A stretch of 64,000 bases of DNA from Alistipes sp. (GTDB lineage Bacteria; Bacteroidota; Bacteroidia; Bacteroidales; Rikenellaceae): positions 1-64,000 of the forward strand of contig JAFQAN010000005.1 of the NCBI GenBank assembly GCA_017416915.1, written 5' to 3'. Of this stretch, positions 27,057 to 36,731 are shown piece after piece. The notes under the pieces were generated by a model that was given only the letters and a program-made list of their open reading frames with translations, did not search any database and was not told where the DNA came from. Position numbers and translations under genes: made by a program. Each line of letters begins with the position of its first letter. The first letter of the stretch is position 1.

Positions 27057-27938
27057 TTACTCGTTGGCAATGATTGTTATCGAGTGGATATTGCCTATCT
27101 GCTCGATAGTGAACGATGTGGCATTCTCCATCGAGAAGGTGGCTTTTCGCGTATCGTTGGTTAGGCTGTCATACTCATAGCTTGCCCCCTCGTTCCACGG
27201 CTCTGCCGCAAGACCGTCGTTCCATACCACCGAGCCTTGCACGTCGTCGCCATACCACAGAGGCGAGTAGAGCGTCAGCTCGTTATGCTCGATAGTGAGG
27301 TGGATGATGTCGGGAGATGCCGCCTGCGCTACGCTGATGCGATGGGTGAGCTTGCCGCCCGTGATGACAATCTCTGCCTCACGTGGCGAGGTGCTGTTGT
27401 TGGCGGCGACATCTACAACGATGTCGTAGCTCTCCAAGGCGCGGGTGTCGCCCAGCGTGAGCCACGCCTCGCTAAACTCGATGTCGTACTTGACGTTGGT
27501 GTTAAGCTCGAAGCATAGCTGCTCGCCCTTGTAGCCCACCTCGTAGCTATTCTCGGCAACGATAAGGGCGTTATGCTGCATCTGACGCACGGTAACGGTC
27601 TGCTCCTTCTCGCCGTCGAGCGTGAAGAGGCGGATGGTTGCCTCACGACCATCGTACCCCTTGTTCTCCTCAATCTTGAAGCGCAAGACATCGGCATTTG
27701 TAGATGCCACCTCACGTATCCACCCTTTGGCGCTCTTATCAATCTCGTAGTCGAACTCGGTGTTGCACTCGACGCGGACGTTGATAGTGTCGCCCGACGA
27801 GTTCACCGTGAAGGTGTTAATCTGCACCTCCAACGAGGTGGGTGGCACAGGCTCCTCCTGCTGCTGGAAGAGTTCGCAGCTGCCGAGGCTGAACATCAGC
27901 ACGGCAAATATGGTGTAGTATAACTTATTGGCTCTCAT
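27057..27938 (-). CDS. BACON-domain lipoprotein coupled to the C10 peptidase
   Basis: Lipoprotein signal (TIFAVLMFSLGSCELF) followed by two BACON-type beta-sandwich modules (about residues 37-115 and 120-205; W in SAKGWIREV and EAWLTLGD, ending TVTVRQ and RISVAQ) and a C-terminal beta domain. BACON modules usually bind carbohydrate or mucin. Its ATG shares a base with the stop of the C10 peptidase (TAATG), so translation is coupled. A role as anchor or partner of the peptidase is inference. Confidence 0.85.
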   Translation of the reverse strand: MRANKLYYTIFAVLMFSLGSCELFQQQEEPVPPTSLEVQINTFTVNSSGDTINVRVECNTEFDYEIDKSAKGWIREVASTNADVLRFKIEENKGYDGREATIRLFTLDGEKEQTVTVRQMQHNALIVAENSYEVGYKGEQLCFELNTNVKYDIEFSEAWLTLGDTRALESYDIVVDVAANNSTSPREAEIVITGGKLTHRISVAQAASPDIIHLTIEHNELTLYSPLWYGDDVQGSVVWNDGLAAEPWNEGASYEYDSLTNDTRKATFSMENATSFTIEQIGNIHSITIIANE

Positions 27939-29710
27939 TACTCTAATGTTTGAACGTTAATAGTAAACTCCTTGAACTCCTCGCCGCGCTCCAAACGTAT
28001 GGTGCAGCGCTTGCCGCCGAGCTTCGAGGCGTCGATGGTGGTGGTGCCTAACTGCTGGCTAACAGCCGAACTTATGTTTGCGCCCTCTGCCGTTACCGTA
28101 CACATCACGTTGGTCGAGTGGACGATGGTTATCAGCTGCTTCTGCTTGTCGTACGACAGCGACGTTCCCTGCTCGATAGGCAGTGTGGGTATCTCTTCGA
28201 GGAGTATCTCCCAGCAGCAGTTACCCGAGTAGGGCTTGATGAGAAACCACTCCTCGTCGTCGTTGGCACGGTAGTACATACGCAGCTTGTCGCCTGGGGT
28301 GATACTCTTAGTGAGGTTGCACTCCACGTTGTAAAGTTGTTGTGCGTACCCATTTGCAAGGTCGATAGAGTAAATCTCGCTTACCAGCTCCTTGATATTG
28401 CCTAAACTATTGGTGTGCGCCACGACAACCTCGCCATAGAAGTTGCTTAGACCTGCATTGCATATCGTTACGCGCGCAATGTTAAAGGGTGTGCCTACCT
28501 CGATGGGTACATCCTCGTACTCTAAGCCTGGGGAGTACATCTGCATCCACCCTTCGTAGGTGCCACCACGGTAGGGTATTAGCGAGTTTATTATCCACTG
28601 CTCGTGGTTGAAATCGTACTCCGAGGGGTATAGCTCGTCGAGCAGGAAGAAGCCGTTGTAGTCGCCCGCCCAGCCCCAGTTGATGTGGAAGTAGTTGTTG
28701 TCGGTGTAGCCATCTACCACGAAGGCGTGTCCCTCGTTATATGACTCGTTGTAGCCGCTATAAAATATGGGGTTGTTGGCGTCGATGTCGGCACGAAGCA
28801 GCGAGTACCAATCCTCGTCTGTGTACTCCTCGCGCATAGCATATTTCATCGAGGGGAGGTAGCTGAAACTGCCGCACAGCATCTCGAAGTTGGGTAGCGC
28901 ACCTGTCGCCTCGACCATATAGTCGGCGGCGTAGGCGTGTCCGATGTCTGCCATCAGCGTTGCTACGGCATCGCCCTGAGCCGTTGTGTAGCTGTTGTTG
29001 TAGTCGAAGAGCATATCGTCCCACGCGTAGGTGTGGTTGATGTCGCGCGAGTCGATAAACTCGTTCAGCGTTGGGGTGTAGTATGGCTCTGTGGTACCAA
29101 TAGCCTTCTCGGGCCAGCGGTGGTGATACATAATTATCGCGGTGGCGGTGGCGGCACATCCCGTCACTGAGCGCGCGCCGTTGATAATGGGACACTCGCG
29201 GTTGTATGGCTCGTGCTGACTCCATAGCGCCGTCTCGATAACATTCGAGACCGAAGCAGGCGATGGCCCCTCCTGCCACAAGGGGTGTGGCGCTGCCGAG
29301 GCGCGACGTGCGGCACGTATAGCCTTGTTGGCGTGGTTAAACCATGCCCATACGTTGCTGTAAAGGGTGTCGATTGTCGGCGCGGGGTGGTCAAACGAGT
29401 AGGCGAGGATGGGGTTTGCAGCGTCGTCGCCCGCAACGACAACGAAGCCTCTGCCGCCGTTTATCTCAAAGACGTAGAATGTAGGCTCTTCGGCAGATGC
29501 CAAGCCCATAGCGCTGTCGAGCGCGCGACTATCCCAAGCCATTGTCGGCAGGCTCTTGTTGGATAGATGCGCGGCGTTGCTCGTGGCGAACTCAGAGGCA
29601 ACTTTGAGTGCCTTTTGGCGATTTATCTCCGTCGCCTCGACGCTCTGGTAGAGTGCCGCAAATAGCACTATCAGCGCTATGCGAAGACTGCTATTAAGAA
29701 ATTTTCTCAT
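27938..29710 (-). CDS. C10-family cysteine peptidase (streptopain-like)
   Basis: ATG 29710 starts a normal signal peptide (MRKFLNSSLRIALIVLFAAL); a start 36 bases upstream would add residues with no function. A Spi-type propeptide (about 20-130) precedes the papain-like domain: catalytic Cys in SVTGCAATATA, His in YNEGHAFVVDGYT, and the family motif NYFHINWGWAGDYNGFF. C-terminal beta domains follow, the last resembling a secretion or adhesion module (KRCTIRLERGEEFKEFTI). About 590 residues. Relatives are secreted proteases such as SpeB, interpain and Bfp proteins. Confidence 0.93.
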   Translation of the reverse strand: MRKFLNSSLRIALIVLFAALYQSVEATEINRQKALKVASEFATSNAAHLSNKSLPTMAWDSRALDSAMGLASAEEPTFYVFEINGGRGFVVVAGDDAANPILAYSFDHPAPTIDTLYSNVWAWFNHANKAIRAARRASAAPHPLWQEGPSPASVSNVIETALWSQHEPYNRECPIINGARSVTGCAATATAIIMYHHRWPEKAIGTTEPYYTPTLNEFIDSRDINHTYAWDDMLFDYNNSYTTAQGDAVATLMADIGHAYAADYMVEATGALPNFEMLCGSFSYLPSMKYAMREEYTDEDWYSLLRADIDANNPIFYSGYNESYNEGHAFVVDGYTDNNYFHINWGWAGDYNGFFLLDELYPSEYDFNHEQWIINSLIPYRGGTYEGWMQMYSPGLEYEDVPIEVGTPFNIARVTICNAGLSNFYGEVVVAHTNSLGNIKELVSEIYSIDLANGYAQQLYNVECNLTKSITPGDKLRMYYRANDDEEWFLIKPYSGNCCWEILLEEIPTLPIEQGTSLSYDKQKQLITIVHSTNVMCTVTAEGANISSAVSQQLGTTTIDASKLGGKRCTIRLERGEEFKEFTINVQTLE

Positions 29711-29743
29711 ACAAAAATTATAATTCATTGGTAACACCAATGA

Positions 29744-29751
29744 CAAAGGTA
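29744..29751 (-). promoter_or_regulatory. -7 promoter box for the C10 peptidase/BACON unit
   Basis: The minus strand reads TACCTTTG, 33 bases upstream of ATG 29710. Confidence 0.75.
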
Positions 29752-29793
29752 CAAAAAAAATCGCAATCTGGGCGTAGATAAAATATTTATTTG

Positions 29794-29801
29794 TATATTT
29801 G
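29794..29801 (+). promoter_or_regulatory. -7 promoter box for the coiled-coil/TPR pair
   Basis: TATATTTG, 30 bases upstream of ATG 29832; divergent from the C10 promoter. Confidence 0.75.
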
Positions 29802-29831
29802 TGTATCTAAACTAATTAGCCCAAATTTCCT

Positions 29832-30857
29832 ATGAAACGCATACTTACAGCCATAGTTTTTAGCCTCGTGGCACTCTCTGCCGCGGCGCAGACGCAGCGT
29901 GTAGTGGTCAAGACCCCTGGTCGTCAGCAGGATGACGGCTCTATTACGAAGGGTCAGCGCATTGCCGAGGCGTACGTTACCGTGCAGGGCGGCAACACCT
30001 ACGAGAGCAACACCAACGGAGAGTTGCGTATGGGCAAGCCCTCGACGGGTAAGTATCGTTTCAGCAGTGTGCGCAAGGAGGGCTACGAGCTTGCTGACGC
30101 CGACTTTCTGATGCGTGACCATCGCTACTCGGCGGAGAACGCGCTATATATAGTGATGACTACGCCCGAGCAGCACCTCAAAGAGCGAATAAATGCCGAG
30201 CGCAAAATACGCAAGACATTGGAGGCACAGCTACGAAGCAAGCAGGCGCAGCTGCAAGCGATGTTGGCGGAGCAGAAGATTACCGAGCAGAACTATCTCG
30301 CCCAACTTAGAGAGCTGTACGACGAGCAGCAGAAGCAGGAGCAGTTGGTGAGGAGTATGGCAGAGGAGTACGCCTCGATAGACTTTGACATAGTAGATGA
30401 GTTCAATCGCGAGGTGAGCTTTCTTATCATTAGCGGAGAGCTTGACAAGGCAGATTCGTTGCTCAATACACGTGGTCGCATCGAGGACGATATAGCGGAG
30501 CTAAACAAGCGCAGAGAGTATGATCGTGAGCGTCGCCGCGAGTTGGACCAAAGTGAGCAGTATCTCGCGTTAAGGAGCGAGCGACTTGCCGAACACTTCC
30601 GCAATATGCATCTGCTATGCCACCAGCGCGAAGATTACGACTCGGCAGCATACTACTTGGAGTGCCGAGCCACCATCGACTCGTTGCGGGCGGAGTCGTG
30701 GATAGAGGCGGCAGACTATGTAAGAGGCTATGTGCGAGATACGTTACGAGCCTTGGAGTTATATCGCGTAGCGTTGGCTGTAAGCAGCGAGAGTGATGCC
30801 CGCGATAGCATTGCAAATCGCCTAAATTTAGCTATCAACGAGTTGGAAACAAGATAA
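29832..30857 (+). CDS. Secreted coiled-coil protein, paralogue of the next gene
   Basis: Signal peptide (MKRILTAIVFSLVALSAAAQ), an N-terminal beta module resembling a carboxypeptidase-regulatory fold (VVVKTPGRQQDDGSITKGQR, AYVTVQGGNTYES), then a long alpha/coiled-coil region (about 115-300). 341 residues. The first 230 residues align with the following gene (shared GRQ..DGSI.KG..IAEA.VTV..GNTYES, EGY/EDY.LADADFL). It lacks the TPR array that the paralogue carries. Function unknown. Confidence 0.75.
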   Translation: MKRILTAIVFSLVALSAAAQTQRVVVKTPGRQQDDGSITKGQRIAEAYVTVQGGNTYESNTNGELRMGKPSTGKYRFSSVRKEGYELADADFLMRDHRYSAENALYIVMTTPEQHLKERINAERKIRKTLEAQLRSKQAQLQAMLAEQKITEQNYLAQLRELYDEQQKQEQLVRSMAEEYASIDFDIVDEFNREVSFLIISGELDKADSLLNTRGRIEDDIAELNKRREYDRERRRELDQSEQYLALRSERLAEHFRNMHLLCHQREDYDSAAYYLECRATIDSLRAESWIEAADYVRGYVRDTLRALELYRVALAVSSESDARDSIANRLNLAINELETR

Positions 30858-30864
30858 TTACAGA

Positions 30865-33018
30865 TTGTCTATGTGTCGTAGTCTATTACTCTCTATTTTG
30901 CTATTTGCTCTATGCTCTGTTTCGGCGCAGCAGCAAGAGGCGATAGTAAAAACTCGTGGCAGGCAGCTGCACGACGGCTCGATAGTGAAGGGTCGTACTA
31001 TTGCGGAGGCATTTGTTACGGTTGCCGATGGTAATACCTATGAGAGTGGAGAGGATGGGAGATTCGCTTTTTATGTAAACGGCGAGTTTTACCAACTTAA
31101 AAAGGTGTATAAAGAGGACTACGTGTTGGCAGATGCCGATTTCTTGACATATCGTCGCACCTACTCTTCGGAGCCTCTGCAAATCGTATTAGCCAAGCCA
31201 TCGGAGTTACTACACGATATGTTATATGCCGAGCAACAGATGCGTACCACCATAGCACATCAATTTGCGTGTGTAGAGCGGGAGATCGAGGATCTATACT
31301 ATCGAAAAGAGATTGCAGAGCAGGAGTATTATCAGCGTCTGCAACAGCTCTATGATGAGAAGCAGAGTAGTGATAGCTATGTTAGAAAGATGTCGGAGAC
31401 CTTTGCAAAAATTGACTTCGACGACATCGATGATTTTAACGGAGAGCTATACCATTACATCCTCAGCGGCGATTTGGTGCGAGCTGACTCGATGTTGGTA
31501 AATACCCGTATTGACGAGGAGCTTGCAGCAATTGCTAAACATCGTGCGGCGAACACAGCAGTAAGCAGGGCGCTTGCCGAAAGCGAACAGTTTACGCAAC
31601 GACGTGTAACGGATATAGCAAGTCGTTGTTACAGTAAGCACTTGATACACAGCCTCCGTTTTGAGCGCGATTCGGCAGCCTACTATTTAGGTCTGCGTGC
31701 CGATTTGGATGCGACGAATATGTTGTGGCAGATGGATGCGGCGATATATTATCGCGACTATATGGCAGATTACGATAGGTCGTTAGCCATTTTAGATTCT
31801 GCGCTAAAATACAATGTCGCGCACGTAGGCGAGGATGATATGGTATCGGCGACACTATATAACGAGATTGCCCTCTGCTTCTACGACAAGGGCGAATATC
31901 GCAAAGCTGAGGAGTATCATCTGCAAGCTCTTAATATTCGCAAGAGGCTGGAACTTAGCAACCACGTGGCACTGTCGAACAATAATCTTGGAAACGTATA
32001 TCTGCAATTAGGCGATTACGATAAGGCTCTCGAATACTCATTTGCGGCACTATCTGCTTTGGTAAATATTGAGGCCAACAAGGTGTATAATCCTGCCATA
32101 ACCCTTAATAACATTGCGCTGATTTACAGCAGAAAGTCTGAGTATGACAAGGCGTTGGACTATCAGTTCAAAGCGTTGGCTGTTCAGCAGAATGCAGAGA
32201 GGCAAGATGAAAGTTTTGTAGCACTATTGCATTGTAATTTGGGTGTTATTTACTATAAAATCAAAGATTATAACCAGGCGTTGGAGTGCTATTTTAAGGC
32301 ATGGGAGATATATGAAAAGATATATGGTGTAAAACATCCATCAACGGCGCGATTATGCAACAATATAGCCACTTGTTATGATGCGTTGCAGAGAGATACC
32401 GAAGCGTTGCAATATCTGCTTCGTGCGGTGTGCGTGTATGAACGTTACTATGGCGTGGAGCATCCCGAGACAGCTACGATATATAGTAATATAGGCAGTT
32501 GCTACTCTGATTTAGGCGCGAATGATAGCGCAATGGATTACTACAATAGAGCCTTGGCTATAAGACAGAAGGTGTTGGATAAGGGGCATCCGACCATTGC
32601 AATAACACATAATAATATCGCTTTTCTGCTATACGAGAAGGGCGATTGTCGGATGGCAGTGGAGCAATATTTAAAGGCTATCGAGATATGGGAGGTAACA
32701 CTTGGTGCGACGCATCCAAATACTACAATGGCATATTACAATATTGCCAAATGTTACGAACAGCTCGGAGATCGCCAAAGCGAACTTCAATATCTACTTA
32801 AATTGCTGAATGTTCGCAAGGAAGTTTTGGGTGATAGGCATCCCGATACAGCAAAGGCATATAACAATGTGGCTTTAACGTATAATGAGTTGGGTAATAG
32901 ACAATTGGCATTGCAGTATATGCGTAAGGCACATACTATTTTTAGTAAGTGTTTGCCAAAGGAACATCCCAACGTTGTCGTTACGCGAGAGAATATCAAA
33001 CTCATTAAAGGCAACTAA
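30865..33018 (+). CDS. Secreted protein with kinesin-light-chain-type TPR array
   Basis: Signal peptide (SLLLSILLFALCSVSAQ), the same N-terminal module and coiled coil as the upstream gene, then from about residue 300 an array of roughly nine 42-residue TPR units (for example EIALCFYDKGEYRKAEEYHL, NNLGNVYLQLGDYDKALEYS, NVALTYNELGNRQLALQYM). The gene is AT-richer than its paralogue, particularly in the TPR half, suggesting fusion of a duplicated copy with an acquired TPR array. Probably a periplasmic protein-interaction scaffold. Confidence 0.8.
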   Translation: MSMCRSLLLSILLFALCSVSAQQQEAIVKTRGRQLHDGSIVKGRTIAEAFVTVADGNTYESGEDGRFAFYVNGEFYQLKKVYKEDYVLADADFLTYRRTYSSEPLQIVLAKPSELLHDMLYAEQQMRTTIAHQFACVEREIEDLYYRKEIAEQEYYQRLQQLYDEKQSSDSYVRKMSETFAKIDFDDIDDFNGELYHYILSGDLVRADSMLVNTRIDEELAAIAKHRAANTAVSRALAESEQFTQRRVTDIASRCYSKHLIHSLRFERDSAAYYLGLRADLDATNMLWQMDAAIYYRDYMADYDRSLAILDSALKYNVAHVGEDDMVSATLYNEIALCFYDKGEYRKAEEYHLQALNIRKRLELSNHVALSNNNLGNVYLQLGDYDKALEYSFAALSALVNIEANKVYNPAITLNNIALIYSRKSEYDKALDYQFKALAVQQNAERQDESFVALLHCNLGVIYYKIKDYNQALECYFKAWEIYEKIYGVKHPSTARLCNNIATCYDALQRDTEALQYLLRAVCVYERYYGVEHPETATIYSNIGSCYSDLGANDSAMDYYNRALAIRQKVLDKGHPTIAITHNNIAFLLYEKGDCRMAVEQYLKAIEIWEVTLGATHPNTTMAYYNIAKCYEQLGDRQSELQYLLKLLNVRKEVLGDRHPDTAKAYNNVALTYNELGNRQLALQYMRKAHTIFSKCLPKEHPNVVVTRENIKLIKGN

Positions 33019-33063
33019 TCGAGCCAATGTCGCGCTAAATTTTGAATTTTCAATAACTTTTTG

Positions 33064-33071
33064 TACCTTTG
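33064..33071 (+). promoter_or_regulatory. -7 promoter box for tig
   Basis: TACCTTTG, 71 bases upstream of ATG 33142. Confidence 0.75.
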
Positions 33072-33141
33072 CGCGACTTTGCGCCTATTAGTATAGGTGA
33101 GAGTGCAAAAAACGGATAACAATAAACAAAACAATATAGCA

Positions 33142-34470
33142 ATGAACATTACAAGAGAACAACGCGACGGCGGCATTTCGGTATTGAAAGTCGTTGTTAA
33201 TGAGGCTGACTACGGTCAGGCAGTCGAGAAGCAGTTGCGCGAGTACAAGCGCAAGGCAAATGTTCCAGGCTTCCGTCCTGGTATGGTGCCTATGGGTATC
33301 GTTAAGAAGATGTACGGCAAGGGCGTTCTCGCCGAGCAGTCGTACCACATCGCCTCTAACTCGGTATTCGAGTACTTGCAGAAGGAGAATATCGACTACG
33401 TGGGCGACGTTATCCCCTCGGAGGAGCAGGGTGCTTTCGACTTCGACAATGGCACCGAGTTCGAGTTCATCTTCGAGATTGGCGAGGCTCCCAAGATTGA
33501 CGTGAAGCTGACAGCTAAGGATAAGGTTACTTACAGCAAGATTAAGATTGACAAGAAGATGCACACCGACTTCCGCACCAACTACTTGCGCCGCTACGGT
33601 CGCTTGGTTGATGCCGACAAGGTTACAAAGGATGAGGCTCTGAACGTAACGCTCGACAACGGCGATATGCGCATCGAGGAGGCTTACGTAGGTCTTATCT
33701 CGATGACCGACGAGGAGCGCAAGCCCTTCAAGAACAAGAAGGTGGGCTTCAAGACCAAGGTAAACATCAACGAGCTATACAAGAAGCCCGAGCAGCGCGC
33801 TGCTGTTCTGTCGGTTAAGCCCGAGGAGTTGGAGGGTATCAACCCCGAGTTCGAGTTGGAGATTACCAAGATTCGCCGCTTCGCTGATCCTGAGCTTAAC
33901 GAGGAGTTCTTCAAGATGGCATTCCCCGCTGGCAACGTAACCAACGAGGAGGAGTTCGAGAAGTTCATCGACGAGGAGATTGAGCGCGAGTTGAAGCGTG
34001 AGACCGACTTTATGTTTGTGAACACCGTGCGTAACTTCCTTATCGAGAAGGCTCAGTTGGCTATGCCCGAGGAGTTCTTGAAGCGTTGGTTGTATGTTAT
34101 CAACGAGGGTAAGTTCACACGCGAGGAGATTGAGAAGGACTTCCCTGCATTTGTTAAGATGTTCACTTGGAACTACTTGCAGAAGCACTTCATCACAGAG
34201 GGCGAGTTGAAGGTTACTGCCGAGGAGGCTAAGGCTGAGGCTATGTCATTTGCTCAGATGCAGTTCGCTCAGTACGGTATGCCTTCGGCTCCCGCCGATA
34301 TGCTCGAAAACTTCGCTAAGCAGATTATGGATAACAAGGAGCAGTTGCAGAAGATTTACGAGAAGCTCTACGAGCAGAAGGTTGTTGATTATGTAAGCTC
34401 TAAGGTGAAGGTTACCGAGAAGGCTATCTCGGCTGACGAGTTCGCGAAGCTCGCTGGCGAGTTGGCATAA
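33142..34470 (+). CDS. tig: Trigger factor
   Basis: Ribosome-associated chaperone. ATG 33142 gives the conserved start MNITREQRDGG; the open frame extends 45 bases upstream without support. The ribosome-binding loop is present (KRKANVPGFRPGMVPMGIVK), followed by a divergent middle domain without clear FKBP signature, as is usual in this phylum, and the helical C-terminal arms. About 442 residues. It lies upstream of clpP and clpX, the classical tig-clpP-clpX order, though a terminator separates tig from clpP. Confidence 0.94.
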   Translation: MNITREQRDGGISVLKVVVNEADYGQAVEKQLREYKRKANVPGFRPGMVPMGIVKKMYGKGVLAEQSYHIASNSVFEYLQKENIDYVGDVIPSEEQGAFDFDNGTEFEFIFEIGEAPKIDVKLTAKDKVTYSKIKIDKKMHTDFRTNYLRRYGRLVDADKVTKDEALNVTLDNGDMRIEEAYVGLISMTDEERKPFKNKKVGFKTKVNINELYKKPEQRAAVLSVKPEELEGINPEFELEITKIRRFADPELNEEFFKMAFPAGNVTNEEEFEKFIDEEIERELKRETDFMFVNTVRNFLIEKAQLAMPEEFLKRWLYVINEGKFTREEIEKDFPAFVKMFTWNYLQKHFITEGELKVTAEEAKAEAMSFAQMQFAQYGMPSAPADMLENFAKQIMDNKEQLQKIYEKLYEQKVVDYVSSKVKVTEKAISADEFAKLAGELA

Positions 34471-34498
34471 GGCCCAAAGATACCATAGTAATTATGTC

Positions 34499-34534
34499 GG
34501 GGCTGTACCAACCTTAGGGGTGCAGCCCTTTTTT
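34499..34534 (+). terminator. Terminator after tig
   Basis: GGGGCTG...CAGCCC hairpin (with TACC/GGGTG extension) followed by TTTTTT. Confidence 0.85.
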
Positions 34535-34613
34535 AACCTCCTGTGCAGCGCCGTTGTTGGGCGTGTTATCGCGAGGCACTGTATTTGAGGAGAGATATAA
34601 AAATGTCAAAGCG

Positions 34614-35279
34614 ATGAACGAATTTGATAAATATGCGCGACTACACTGCGGCATCAACTCGATGACCTTGCACGACTTCCGCGCCGAGATTAAGGGCTAT
34701 GTGTCGCCCACCATCATCGAGGAGCGCAACCTCAATGTGGCGACTATGGATGTCTTCTCGCGACTGATGATGGACCGTATCATCTTCCTCGGTGCGCCCA
34801 TCTCGGACGAGGCTGCCAACATCATACAGGCGCAGCTTCTCTTCTTGGAGTCGGTCGATGCCGATAAGGATATTCAACTATATATCAACTCTCCTGGCGG
34901 CTCGGTGTCGGCGGGTTTGGGTATCTATGACACTATGCAGCTTGTGCGTTGCGATGTGGCGACCATCTGTACAGGTATGGCGGCGTCTATGGGTGCTGTG
35001 TTGCTCACGGCAGGTGCTGCGGGCAAGCGCTCGGCATTGCCACACTCGCGTGTGATGATACATCAGCCGTTGGGCGGTGTGCAGGGTCAGGCGTCGGATA
35101 TAGAGATTACGGCGCGCGAGATAGCGAAGACCAAGCGCGAGCTTTACGAGATTCTCGCAGAACATTCGGGCGTAGCTATCGAGAAGATTGAGGAGGATGC
35201 CGATCGCGACTACTGGCTGACAGCTGCCGAGGCTAAGGCTTACGGCCTTATTGACAGCGTGCTTGCCAAACGCAAGTAG
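34614..35279 (+). CDS. clpP: ATP-dependent Clp protease proteolytic subunit
   Basis: Barrel protease that degrades substrates unfolded by ClpX. ATG 34614 ([13 protein letters not shown]) is chosen over a TTG 60 bases upstream. Catalytic triad: Ser in [11 protein letters not shown], His in [10 protein letters not shown], Asp in [10 protein letters not shown]. The oxyanion loop [14 protein letters not shown] is intact. 221 residues, normal. clpX follows after 39 bases. Confidence 0.96.
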   Translation: MNEFDKYARLHCGINSMTLHDFRAEIKGYVSPTIIEERNLNVATMDVFSRLMMDRIIFLGAPISDEAANIIQAQLLFLESVDADKDIQLYINSPGGSVSAGLGIYDTMQLVRCDVATICTGMAASMGAVLLTAGAAGKRSALPHSRVMIHQPLGGVQGQASDIEITAREIAKTKRELYEILAEHSGVAIEKIEEDADRDYWLTAAEAKAYGLIDSVLAKRK

Positions 35280-35318
35280 TGTTGCACAAGGCTTTTTATA
35301 ACCCAAAAACGGAGACTA

Positions 35319-36587
35319 ATGACACAGAAATCACGCAAGGGTGGCGACCGTAAGGGTGGCTGCTGCTCGTTTTGCGGAACACCTGCCGAGAGTGCGCAAC
35401 TGATGTTCAATGGCGCTGACGGCACGATGATATGTAGCACGTGTATCGAGCACGGCTACAACCTCCTTATCGAACACGGTATGGTTGCAGGTGCTGCTAA
35501 GGGCAAGACCAAGGCGGCTAAGGGTGGCTTCAAGCCCCTCACACGCGAGGATTTGATGACGCCGCAGAGCATCAAACTTTTCCTCGACGATTACGTTATC
35601 GGACAGGATGCCGCCAAGCGTTATATGTCGGTTGCGGTGTATAACCACTATAAGCGCCTCTTGTCGAAGAGTGATGATAACGGCGTCGAACTCGATAAGT
35701 CGAATATCGTGCTTGTAGGTCCTACGGGTACGGGTAAGACACTCTTGGCGCGTACCATAGCGCGTCTGTTGCAGGTTCCCTTTACCATTGTCGATGCCAC
35801 GGCACTCACCGAGGCGGGCTACGTGGGCGAGGATGTCGAGAGTATCCTCTCGCGACTGTTGCAGGCAGCAGACTATGACGTTGCGGCTGCCGAGCGCGGC
35901 ATCATCTTTATCGACGAGATAGATAAAATAGCACGTAAGGGCGATAACCCCTCTATTACGCGCGACGTCTCGGGCGAGGGTGTGCAGCAGGCGCTGCTCA
36001 AAATCTTGGAGGGGTCGGTAGTGAATGTGCCGCCGCAGGGTGGTCGCAAGCACCCCGACCAGAAGTATATTCAAGTGAATACCTCTAATATACTGTTTAT
36101 CTGCGGTGGCGCTTTCGATGGCATCGAGAAGAAGATAGCCCAACGTCTCAATACCAACGCTATCGGCTACGGCTCGACGGTGGCTCGACGCATCGACGAT
36201 AAGAGTATAATGCAGTATATCCTGCCGCAGGATCTCAAATCGTACGGTCTTATCCCCGAGCTTATCGGTCGTCTGCCCGTGCTTACCTATATGGAGCCGC
36301 TCACGCGCGAGGCACTGCGCTCGATACTTACTGAGCCTAAAAACTCTATCGTGCGCCAGTATGAGGCGTTGCTCGCTATGGACGATGTTAAGCTAACGTT
36401 CGATGACGATGTGTTGGACTATGTTGTCGATAAGGCGATGGAGTATAAACTCGGCGCTCGTGGCTTGCGCTCTATCTGCGAGGCTATAATGTTGGATACG
36501 ATGTTCGACCTGCCGTCGAGTGGTGGCAAGGAGTTCCGTGTTACGCTGGACTATGCTAAGCAGAAGATTGATAGAGTGGTATTGTAG
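35319..36587 (+). CDS. clpX: ATP-dependent Clp protease ATP-binding subunit ClpX
   Basis: AAA+ unfoldase that feeds ClpP. N-terminal C4 zinc domain ([19 protein letters not shown]), Walker [13 protein letters not shown], Walker [13 protein letters not shown], pore-region GYVGEDVES, sensor motifs and the [11 protein letters not shown] section are all present; 422 residues. The ClpP-contact IGF-type loop is replaced by a divergent segment around IGYGST, which I did not assess further. Ends at a strong hairpin. Confidence 0.96.
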   Translation: MTQKSRKGGDRKGGCCSFCGTPAESAQLMFNGADGTMICSTCIEHGYNLLIEHGMVAGAAKGKTKAAKGGFKPLTREDLMTPQSIKLFLDDYVIGQDAAKRYMSVAVYNHYKRLLSKSDDNGVELDKSNIVLVGPTGTGKTLLARTIARLLQVPFTIVDATALTEAGYVGEDVESILSRLLQAADYDVAAAERGIIFIDEIDKIARKGDNPSITRDVSGEGVQQALLKILEGSVVNVPPQGGRKHPDQKYIQVNTSNILFICGGAFDGIEKKIAQRLNTNAIGYGSTVARRIDDKSIMQYILPQDLKSYGLIPELIGRLPVLTYMEPLTREALRSILTEPKNSIVRQYEALLAMDDVKLTFDDDVLDYVVDKAMEYKLGARGLRSICEAIMLDTMFDLPSSGGKEFRVTLDYAKQKIDRVVL

Positions 36588-36613
36588 AGGCTAACGCTCA
36601 ACCTCACAACAAA

Positions 36614-36651
36614 AATGGAGGTGGCTAATTAACTTTTTAGTCACCTCCATT
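36614..36651. terminator. Terminator between clpX and the convergent lipoprotein gene
   Basis: AATGGAGGTGgCTAA pairs with TTAGtCACCTCCATT, one mismatch, loop TTAACTTT. Works for both strands by position. Confidence 0.8.
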
Positions 36652-36731
36652 GTTGTTCACTGTATTCAAACCTTTTCAATCTGCCTGTATAGTCGGTATT
36701 GCACCCTCATCGGCACTAAGTCATCCTAAAA

